From: Sva-07 sp942492715
GTDB taxonomy: Bacteria; Actinomycetota; Acidimicrobiia; Acidimicrobiales; Ilumatobacteraceae
Assembly (NCBI GenBank): GCA_942492715.1
Contig: CALOFW010000019.1
Coordinates: 62,001 to 126,000, forward strand
Direction: 5' to 3'
Length of the DNA stretch: 64,000 bases
Part shown: positions 54,378-64,000 of the stretch, piece after piece
Layout: every line of letters begins with the position of its first letter
Position numbering within the stretch: position 1 is the first letter of the stretch
Made by a program: the position numbers and the translations under genes
The notes under the pieces: model-generated
Seen by the model: only the letters and a program-made list of their open reading frames with translations
Database searches by the model: none
Told to the model about the DNA's origin: nothing

Positions 54378-55244
54378 TCAGTGGAACTCCGGCTCGACCC
54401 AGTCGGGAAAGATCTCGGGCAAGCCATCGCTGACCCTCACGGGATAGCTGGGATGACGCTTCTCGAGGAAGCTCTCGACGCCCTCCCTCGCATCGGCGCT
54501 CGCACCACGCGACTGGATCCCGCGGGAATCGACGCGGTGCGCCTCCATCGGGTGATCCGCACCGAGCATCCGCCACAACATCTGCCGGGTGAGCGCCACC
54601 GACACCGGCGCCGTGTTGTCGGCGATCTCCCGGGCGAGCTCGCGCGCAGCGGGAAGCAGGTCGTCCGGGGGATGCACGCTTCGCACCAAGCCCCGCTCGA
54701 GCGCTTCGGCTGCCGGGAACACCCGGCCGGTGTAGCACCATTCGGTGGCCGTGCTGATGCCGACCAGTCGGGGCAGGAACCACGACGAGCACGCCTCCGG
54801 GACGATGCCCCGACGGGCGAACACGAACCCGAAACGGGCGGTCTCGGAGGCGAGCCGGATGTCCATCGGCAGCGTCATCGTGACCCCAACGCCCACCGCC
54901 GCTCCGTTGATGGCTCCGATCACCGGTTTCCTGCACTCGAAGATCCGCAACGACACCATGCCGCCGCCGTCGCGCGGCACGCCGACATCGGTCTGGATGT
55001 CGCTGCCCCCCTTGGAGAAGGTGTCACCACCGGAACCCAGGTCGGCTCCGGCGCAGAACGCCCGGTCCCCCGACCCGGTGACGATCGCCACCCTGACGTC
55101 GTCGTCGGCATCGATGCGATCGAAGGCGTCGATCAGTTCGTGCATCATCGTCCCGGTGAACGCATTCATCCGCTCCGGTCGATGCAACGTGATCGTCGCG
55201 ATGCCGTCCGTCACGTCATACAGAATCTCCGAGTAGTCCATCAT
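54378..55244 (-). CDS. Enoyl-CoA hydratase/isomerase-family protein
   Basis: 288 residues from tandem ATGs at 55244/55241. Crotonase fold: ATITLHRPERMNAF, GDRAFCAGADLG for the oxyanion hole, KPVIGAINGAAVGVGVTMTLPMDIRLASETARFGFVFARRGIVPEACSSW with the Glu at the active-site position. It resembles the actinobacterial enoyl-CoA hydratases with an extended C-terminus (GVESFLEKRHPSYPV). The substrate is not resolved. It lies downstream of ftsX but 190 bases away, so it probably has its own promoter. Confidence 0.85.
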   Translation of the reverse strand: MMDYSEILYDVTDGIATITLHRPERMNAFTGTMMHELIDAFDRIDADDDVRVAIVTGSGDRAFCAGADLGSGGDTFSKGGSDIQTDVGVPRDGGGMVSLRIFECRKPVIGAINGAAVGVGVTMTLPMDIRLASETARFGFVFARRGIVPEACSSWFLPRLVGISTATEWCYTGRVFPAAEALERGLVRSVHPPDDLLPAARELAREIADNTAPVSVALTRQMLWRMLGADHPMEAHRVDSRGIQSRGASADAREGVESFLEKRHPSYPVRVSDGLPEIFPDWVEPEFH

Positions 55245-55434
55245 CGGACGGTACCCAGCAAGTGGCACCCGCAGAGAAGCGGCCGCGGCGGAGGCTCCGC
55301 TCCACGCCACGAATCAGGAAGGGTCGAACGGAGCGCGAGCGAACGGGTGGCGCCGGGGCAGTGCCGAGGACCGGCCGCAGGCCGCACGCCTCGGCGCTGT
55401 GCCGGTGACAGGACCCGTGAGCGGTCCCGCGTGC
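55245..55434. other. 190-base gap between ftsX end and enoyl-CoA hydratase start
   Basis: No gene is seen. A short hairpin (ggacc cgtgagc ggtcc, near 55411-55427) lies just beyond the ftsX stop and could be a weak terminator for ftsEX. The remainder should hold the hydratase promoter. Confidence 0.4.
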
Positions 55435-56337
55435 TCAGACGTCGAGGAATCTCGAGGCAGCGATTCCGGAGCCGATGGCGCCGGCCAGCGCACCGATCGC
55501 GAACATGATCAGCATCACCGTCTGGTCGTATCCGTCGACGACCACCAGGGCGGAGAACCCGCTGTTGTCCGGGAAGTTCTGCACCCCGGTGGTCCACTGG
55601 CTGTTCCACGCCCACAGCCCGAGACTGGCCAGCCCCGCGCCGATGATGCCGTGGAGCAGGCCTTCCAGCATGAACGGGACGCGGATGAACCAGTCGGTCG
55701 CACCGACGAGTTTCATCACCTCGATCTCGCGGCGCCGCGCGAAGATCGCCGTTCTGATCGTGTTCCAGATCAACAGGATCGCGGCGAGGAGCAGGAAGAT
55801 CGACAGCAACAGCAGCCGGAACCCGAAGAAGCTCTGCAACTGCGTGATCAGGCTGATCTGGTCCTCGGCGAAGCTCACGTCGTACACGCCCGGCAGCTCG
55901 GAGAACGCGTCCGACACCTGTCGGAGGAGTTCGACGTCGGTGTCCTCGGTGGGCACCGCCTTGAACTGCGTCAGGATGGTCTCCTCGGTGAGGAGCTCGC
56001 GAACGCCGGGTTCGCCGGCGAAGATGCGGTCGGCTTCCTCGAGTGAACAGATCTCGTCGCAGTACGTGAAGCTCTCGATGAACTGATCCTGTTCGGTCAG
56101 CGAGCGCTCCACGAGGCTCAGCTGGTCGCCGGTCGCCTGCGGGTTCATGAAGACGATCATCTCGACGCCTCCCTCCCAGCGTGCGAGCAGGTTGTCGAAT
56201 GCGTGCTGGCTGAGCAGCGTGAGCCCGACACCGAGCAGGGAGATCGCGGCCGTGATGATCGAAGCGACGGTCAGCGTCGCGTTGCGACGGAAACTGTCGA
56301 GGGTTTCGCGCAGGATGTAGCGGAGGCGTGACAGCAC
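55435..56337 (-). CDS. ftsX: Cell division protein FtsX
   Basis: 300 residues with four membrane segments: one near residues 20-42, then after a large extracytoplasmic loop containing two Cys (TYCDEICSLEEADRIF), three more at the C-terminus. The N-terminal RYILRETLDSFRRNATLTVASI is typical of actinobacterial FtsX. With FtsE it transmits a signal across the membrane to activate peptidoglycan hydrolases at the septum. It follows ftsE at 13 bases. In many actinobacteria smpB comes next; here it does not. Confidence 0.93.
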   Translation of the reverse strand: MLSRLRYILRETLDSFRRNATLTVASIITAAISLLGVGLTLLSQHAFDNLLARWEGGVEMIVFMNPQATGDQLSLVERSLTEQDQFIESFTYCDEICSLEEADRIFAGEPGVRELLTEETILTQFKAVPTEDTDVELLRQVSDAFSELPGVYDVSFAEDQISLITQLQSFFGFRLLLLSIFLLLAAILLIWNTIRTAIFARRREIEVMKLVGATDWFIRVPFMLEGLLHGIIGAGLASLGLWAWNSQWTTGVQNFPDNSGFSALVVVDGYDQTVMLIMFAIGALAGAIGSGIAASRFLDV

Positions 56338-56350
56338 GGTTCAGTTCAAC

Positions 56351-57028
<678 letters not shown>

Positions 57029-57095
57029 GATGCAGGCTCCCCGAAGGGCCCGCCAAGGGTATCGCTGGACTCCCCGCCTGGTGCGTCACCCTGTG

Positions 57096-57120
57096 ACGCC
57101 GGGGGTCGGAACCCCGGCGT
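57096..57120 (-). terminator. Hairpin between prfB and ftsE
   Basis: Perfect 9-bp arms (acgccgggg, 57096-57104; ccccggcgt, 57112-57120) around a 7-base loop, starting five bases after the prfB stop. No T run follows on the minus strand, so it may attenuate rather than stop transcription into ftsEX. Confidence 0.55.
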
Positions 57121-57125
57121 AGCAC

Positions 57126-58235
57126 TCACTCGTCGGTGTCGCCCTGGGCGCGGCGCATGCGCAGATAGCCCTCGACGAAGTCGTCGATGTCTCCGGCGAG
57201 TACGCCGTCGACGTCGCTCGTCTCGATCTCGGTCCGCAGGTCCTTCACCATCTGGTACGGCTGCAGGACGTAGCTGCGGATCTGGCTGCCCCAGCCCACC
57301 TGGGCCTGCTTGCCGGCGATCGCGTCGAGTTCGGCCGCACGGTCCTCCTCGGCCTTGGCCGCGATCATCGCCGTCAGCCGGCCCATGGCACGCTCGCGGT
57401 TCTGCAGCTGGCTGCGCTCCTCCTGCGAGCTGGCGACCAGCCCGGTGGGTTCGTGGATCAGCCGGACGGCGGACGACGTCTTGTTGATGTGCTGTCCGCC
57501 GGCACCGGATGCGCGGAAGACCTCCATGCGAATGTCGGACTCGTCGATGTCGATGTCGACGTCGTCGAGCAACGGCCACACCTGGACCGCTGCGAACGAC
57601 GTCTGGCGGCGGCCCTGGTTGTCGAACGGGCTGATCCGCACGAGTCGGTGCGTGCCGCGCTCGGCACTCATCAGGCCGTATGCGTAGCGGCCGCTGATCG
57701 TCACCTCGGCCGACATGATCCCGGCCTCCGCACCCTCGGACACGTAGTTGAGGCTGATCGTGAACCCGCGTCGCTCACACCAGCGTTCGTACATGCGCAG
57801 CAGCATCTCGGAGAAGTCCTGGGCGTCGACACCACCGTCCTTCGCGTTGATCTGCACGATGCAGTCGCAGTCGTCGTGTTCACCGGTGAACAGGCTGCGC
57901 AGCTCCAGCTGGTCGAGCGTCGCGTCGATCGCGGCGATCGAGGCCTCGATCTCGGGTTCCTGCGACTCGTCGTCCTCGTCGCGGGCCAGTTCGTGCAGCG
58001 CCTCGACGTCACCGAACTGTTCGGTGAGACCATCGAACACCGCGAGATCGTCGCGGATGTTCGCGTACTCGGTGTTGAGCTTCTTCGCCCGCTCCTGATC
58101 GTCCCAGAGCGCCGGGTCGGAGATCTCGGCTTCCAGGATCGCGAAACGCTCGCGATTGTCGGCCACCGACAGATAGGTCTCCGCCTCACCGAGACGGCGT
58201 TGGACGTCGCGGAGGTCCGAGGTGAAGTCACGCAT
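57126..58235 (-). CDS. prfB: Peptide chain release factor 2
   Basis: 369 residues. The GGQ peptidyl-hydrolysis motif is in GAGGQHINKTSSAVRL, and the stop-codon discriminator SPF (RISPFDNQGRR) identifies RF2, which reads UAA and UGA. There is no in-frame stop or programmed +1 frameshift near codon 25, unlike enterobacterial prfB, so the usual autoregulation is absent. Because RF2 competes for UGA, it is relevant to the Sec-encoding UGA in selD. Confidence 0.95.
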   Translation of the reverse strand: MRDFTSDLRDVQRRLGEAETYLSVADNRERFAILEAEISDPALWDDQERAKKLNTEYANIRDDLAVFDGLTEQFGDVEALHELARDEDDESQEPEIEASIAAIDATLDQLELRSLFTGEHDDCDCIVQINAKDGGVDAQDFSEMLLRMYERWCERRGFTISLNYVSEGAEAGIMSAEVTISGRYAYGLMSAERGTHRLVRISPFDNQGRRQTSFAAVQVWPLLDDVDIDIDESDIRMEVFRASGAGGQHINKTSSAVRLIHEPTGLVASSQEERSQLQNRERAMGRLTAMIAAKAEEDRAAELDAIAGKQAQVGWGSQIRSYVLQPYQMVKDLRTEIETSDVDGVLAGDIDDFVEGYLRMRRAQGDTDE

Positions 58236-58256
58236 GACGATCGAGCGGCCGACGCG

Positions 58257-61055
<2,799 letters not shown>

Positions 61056-61094
61056 GCAGTGCTCGATGCTACCGGCGGGCGAAGTCGCGACGGG

Positions 61095-61748
61095 TCAGGC
61101 CGCCACGTCGACACCGACCGGACCCGAGCGGCGCGCCGTCGAGCGTCGGGACGGAGCGGCACCGGCCGGCGTGGCGGCAACCGCGTACAGCAACACGTCG
61201 GCCGCTCCACCGCGCAACAGCTCGGCACGGGCCGAGCGCAGGGTGGCCCCGGTGGTGACCACGTCGTCGACGACCAGGACCCGCCGGCCCACCACACCGG
61301 GGTGGGCACGGAAGACCGGCCCGTGCAGACGCTCACGGCGCGACCGGCCAGTCTGCGGTCCGCCATCGCCGGCCCGCTCGAGCAACCGTCGCGATCGCAC
61401 ACCCAACTGCCGGGCAACGTAGCCGGCCACCAGCTCGCCCTGGTCGAAACCACGTGTGCGCCGCCGTGCCGAACTCGTCGGCGCCCACGTGACCTCGTCG
61501 ACGAGATCGAGGTGCCCGTTGGCGACCACGGCGTTGACGACCAGCCCCGCCAGGTGGCGGGCGACCTGACGCCGGTTGCGGTACTTCAGGCCGAGGACGA
61601 CGTCGCGGGCGCGACCGGTGAACGGGACCGCCGAATACACCTGATGCGCACCAGGGCGCGGCCGCGGCCCGAGCAGGGCGAATCGGCAGGTGGGACAGAT
61701 CGCGGCGCCTGGGGCGTCGCAGCCGGCACAACGTGTCTGGAGCATCAT
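61095..61748 (-). CDS. comF: ComF-family phosphoribosyltransferase-like protein
   Basis: 217 residues. An N-terminal Cys4 zinc-knuckle-like segment (CAGCDAPGAAICPTC) leads to a PRTase fold with the PRPP loop RVLVVDDVVTTGATL. VPFTGRARDVVLGLKYRNRR and SSARRRTRGFDQGELVA are typical of ComF/GntX. Members are linked to DNA uptake or nucleotide salvage. It starts the minus-strand comF-secA-prfB-ftsE-ftsX series. Confidence 0.85.
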   Translation of the reverse strand: MMLQTRCAGCDAPGAAICPTCRFALLGPRPRPGAHQVYSAVPFTGRARDVVLGLKYRNRRQVARHLAGLVVNAVVANGHLDLVDEVTWAPTSSARRRTRGFDQGELVAGYVARQLGVRSRRLLERAGDGGPQTGRSRRERLHGPVFRAHPGVVGRRVLVVDDVVTTGATLRSARAELLRGGAADVLLYAVAATPAGAAPSRRSTARRSGPVGVDVAA

Positions 61749-61863
61749 GGGTTCCAGTGTGACGAAGGGCTGTCACGGAGTTGATCGGGGTCCGTCGTGA
61801 CCATGCGGGTGCCACCTCCGGAACCCCGCACGATCGCCACGGCCCGATCGTTAACGTGGCGGG

Positions 61864-62499
61864 ATGCCGCGCTTCGTGCCCGCCGATCGCCCCGTCGAAC
61901 GCATCGTGCGCTGCGTTCTCGGACTCGCCGTCTTCGGTGTCGGCGTGGCGCTGCTGCTCGACGCGGATCTCGGCGCAGCACCATGGGACGTCTTCCACAC
62001 CGGCGTCAGTGAGTTGACCGGCATCCCGGTCGGCACCGTGATCATCGCCACCGGTCTCGCGCTGCTGTTCCTGTGGATCCCATTGCGTGAAACGCCGGGT
62101 CTCGGCACGCTCCTCAATGCGATCGAGATCGGTCTGGTGGTCGATCTCGTCCTGCCGCTGATCCCGCAGCCCGAGCCGCTGGCGATCCGGTTCGCGATGA
62201 TGCTCTGCGGCGTCGTGCTGGTCGCGATCGGGTCGGGCATCTACATCGGGGCCGGGCTCGGGCCCGGACCACGAGACGGCATCATGACCGGCCTGGCGCG
62301 CCGAGGCGTCTCGATCGGATCCGCGCGAACGGGCATCGAGGTGGCCGTCCTGGTCGTCGGGGCCCTCCTCGGCGGCGCCGTCGGTGTCGGCACGGCCGTG
62401 TTCGCGGTGGCGATCGGCCCCCTCGTGCAGGTGTTCCTTCCGCGCCTCACGGTGACGGCCCCTTCGCCGCGCATCGCGGCGGAACCGGCCGCGCCCTGA
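61864..62499 (+). CDS. YczE/YitT-like membrane protein
   Basis: 211 residues with five hydrophobic helices. LGAAPWDVFHTGVSELTGIPVGTVIIATG in the first half and GLGPGPRDGIMTGLARR in the second form the repeated motif of the YczE/YyaS/YitT family, a transporter-like group of unknown substrate. It is divergent from comF (115 bases) and convergent with the peptide permease at 62523. Confidence 0.82.
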   Translation: MPRFVPADRPVERIVRCVLGLAVFGVGVALLLDADLGAAPWDVFHTGVSELTGIPVGTVIIATGLALLFLWIPLRETPGLGTLLNAIEIGLVVDLVLPLIPQPEPLAIRFAMMLCGVVLVAIGSGIYIGAGLGPGPRDGIMTGLARRGVSIGSARTGIEVAVLVVGALLGGAVGVGTAVFAVAIGPLVQVFLPRLTVTAPSPRIAAEPAAP

Positions 62500-62522
62500 T
62501 CAGCGATCGCAGCGCACGAGTC

Positions 62523-63566
62523 TCAGATCGACGAGGAGCGGTGCGAACTACGACGCTGGAAGAAGTCGCCGACCTGGTTCAACGCCAGCACGGTGAACGT
62601 GAGGATCAGGGCCGGGTACAGCACCTGTCCGAAGTTGGCCTTGATGTCGCGACGTGCCTGGTTGATCATGTTGCCCCACGTCGCCGTCGGCAACTGGACG
62701 CTGAGGCCGAGGAACGAGAGGGTGCCCTCGACCACGATCACGGCCGCGGCGGCCACCATCGCGTATGCCAGCAGCGTCGGCAGCACGTTGGGAATGATCT
62801 CGCGCCAGAGGATCTTCCACTTCTTGGTGCCGATCGCCTGGGCGGCAGTGACGAACTCACGGTTCGAGATCGCAAGGCTGTTCGCCCGCGACACGCGGGT
62901 GTAGGCCGGGATCGACAGCACGCCGATCACGAAGCTGATGACGAACAGGTCGCGCACCTCGAAGATCGAGATGAGTGCGAGCAACAGGACGAGCGCCGGG
63001 AATGCGAGCAGCACGTCGATACCGGCCATCAGCGCCGTCTCGGTCTTGCCCCGGACGAACCCGACGAGCGAACCGAGCAGACCGCCCACGACCACGCCGC
63101 AGGTGACCGACACGATGGCGACCGTGACGCTGACGTACGAGCCGTGCATCGCACGTGCGAACGAGTCGCGGGCGAGGGCGTCGGTGCCGAGCGGGTGCGA
63201 CCACGACGGGCTCTCGAGCGGGGCCCCGGTGCCGAACTCGCCGGTCGCCGGGTTGAAGCCGTTGAGCTGGAGGTTCGGGTCCGCCAACGGCAACGCGCCG
63301 TTGAAGACCCGGATGTCGAGCTGGGCATAGAGGGCGCTGAGGAAGATGAACGTCAGCCACAACGCGCCGAGCTTGACCAGGAACGGCATCTCCTTGAAGA
63401 TTCCCCAGATCGACGTGCGCTTCGGCTTGACCCCCGGGGGCACGACGAAGCCGTCGACCGTGTCCGGCTGTCCGCTGGTGCCGGTCAGCTGCACGATCTG
63501 CGCAGCTTGGAGATCCTTGGCCTTGTCGACACCGGACTGCTCGATGCCGGATTCGGTGGTCGCCAT
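62523..63566 (-). CDS. Peptide/nickel-type ABC transporter permease (DppC-like)
   Basis: 347 residues. A long hydrophilic N-terminus of about 75 residues precedes the first helix. The binding-protein-dependent permease EAA loop is AAQAIGTKKWKILWREIIPNVLP. HPLGTDALARDSFARAMHG is the DppC/OppC signature before the second helix. The cognate solute-binding protein and ATPases are not in the window, so substrate (peptide, nickel or sugar) is open. It lies two bases after the DppB-like gene. Confidence 0.9.
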   Translation of the reverse strand: MATTESGIEQSGVDKAKDLQAAQIVQLTGTSGQPDTVDGFVVPPGVKPKRTSIWGIFKEMPFLVKLGALWLTFIFLSALYAQLDIRVFNGALPLADPNLQLNGFNPATGEFGTGAPLESPSWSHPLGTDALARDSFARAMHGSYVSVTVAIVSVTCGVVVGGLLGSLVGFVRGKTETALMAGIDVLLAFPALVLLLALISIFEVRDLFVISFVIGVLSIPAYTRVSRANSLAISNREFVTAAQAIGTKKWKILWREIIPNVLPTLLAYAMVAAAAVIVVEGTLSFLGLSVQLPTATWGNMINQARRDIKANFGQVLYPALILTFTVLALNQVGDFFQRRSSHRSSSI

Positions 63567-63568
63567 GT

Positions 63569-64000
63569 TCAGCTCCTTCGGATACGGGGGTCGAGGACGA
63601 CGTACAACAGGTCGACCACGGTGTTGATGATCACGAACATCGCCGCGATGAAGACCGTGATCCCCTGGATGACGAGGATGTCACGTCCGTTGATCGCATT
63701 GATCAGCGAGAAGCCGAGCCCCGGGACGGCGAAGAGGGTCTCGATCACCACGGTGCCGCCGAGCAGCGCACCGAAGCTGATGCCGATGATGGTCATCAGG
63801 CTGAGCGAACTCGGCCGGAGGGCGTGGCGGAAGAGGATGTACCGGTCGCTGAGCCCCTTGGCCCTCGCCGACAGGATGTAGTTCTCCTGGAGCGTGGCGA
63901 TCATGTCGGAGCGGATCAGCCGGGAGAACACCGCCATCTGAGCGAGCGCCAGCGCGAGCGCCGGAAGGATCGACGTCTTCAGGTTGTCGACGACGCCGTC
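63569..64000 (-). CDS. Peptide/nickel-type ABC transporter permease (DppB-like), 5' end cut by window
   Basis: The frame is open to base 64000, so only the C-terminal 143 residues are present. The EAA loop (ILSARAKGLSDRYILFRHALRPS) and the terminal NTVVDLLYVVLDPRIRRS are characteristic of DppB/OppB permeases. It forms the channel with the DppC-like protein encoded two bases downstream. Confidence 0.9.
   Translation of the reverse strand, partial: DGVVDNLKTSILPALALALAQMAVFSRLIRSDMIATLQENYILSARAKGLSDRYILFRHALRPSSLSLMTIIGISFGALLGGTVVIETLFAVPGLGFSLINAINGRDILVIQGITVFIAAMFVIINTVVDLLYVVLDPRIRRS

Noticed and set aside
57126..58235. Programmed frameshift in prfB
   Set aside because: The frame is uninterrupted from the ATG; there is no slippery CTT-TGA near codon 25.

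Overview
The window is 64 kb of high-GC DNA in which coding stretches show strong G/C bias at third codon positions. The gene content suggests an actinobacterium: a coenzyme F420 ligase (CofE), MenB, an SCO6745-like protein, a group II truncated haemoglobin, comF-secA-prfB-ftsE-ftsX in one block, GTG starts and many GTGA/ATGA overlaps. It resembles Acidimicrobiia (Ilumatobacter-like), but this placement is inference from gene content and style, with no marker phylogeny. I found about 60 protein genes and no rRNA, tRNA, CRISPR array, prophage or insertion sequence. The first gene (an FtsX-like permease) and the last (a DppB-like permease) are cut by the window edges.

Left part (1-12.2 kb): permease tail; a P1B-5-type metal ATPase with a C-terminal haemerythrin domain, divergent from a secreted His/Gly-rich repeat protein with an LPTTG wall anchor; a P-loop NTPase, a 2TM potassium channel, a zinc alcohol dehydrogenase, a lipoprotein, a thioredoxin, a small ABM/SnoaL pair and a cytochrome P450.

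Middle left (12.3-21.6 kb) is a nearly continuous plus-strand run: a large flippase-like membrane protein with an embedded degenerate kinase domain, a PhyH-family dioxygenase, an ACT-domain protein, selD whose active-site codon is UGA (selenocysteine), PepF, an Anbu proteasome-like peptidase, PanB and an alpha/beta hydrolase. From 21.6 to 31.1 kb the genes are mostly on the minus strand: cupredoxin, VOC protein, GAP-family membrane protein, DyP peroxidase, an ABC exporter pair, an MBL hydrolase, and an old-yellow-enzyme/DHDPS-like pair. Within this stretch a GNAT gene on the plus strand carries two apparent compensating frameshifts.

Middle right (31.3-54.3 kb) mixes metabolic and housekeeping genes: sucrose phosphorylase, a membrane-anchored propeller-like protein, a DUF1704 (MATCAP-like) metallopeptidase, an HPF-like protein, acyl-CoA dehydrogenase, a serine hydrolase, an AcuC-like deacetylase divergent from a Pat-like acetyltransferase, M20 peptidase, CofE, MenB, TrmH-type methyltransferase, PurU, a DrrAB-like ABC exporter and GlbO. 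Right end (54.4-64 kb): enoyl-CoA hydratase, ftsX, ftsE, prfB, secA, comF, a YczE-like protein and a peptide ABC transporter.

Non-coding structure of note: two 41-bp palindromes sharing the same 13-bp centre, each sitting exactly between two convergent stop codons (38864-38904 and 47081-47121), and a four-copy repeat array (49669-49922) whose hairpins pair fully only in a minus-strand RNA. Other terminator-like hairpins lie at 6111-6140, 51639-51693 and 57096-57120.
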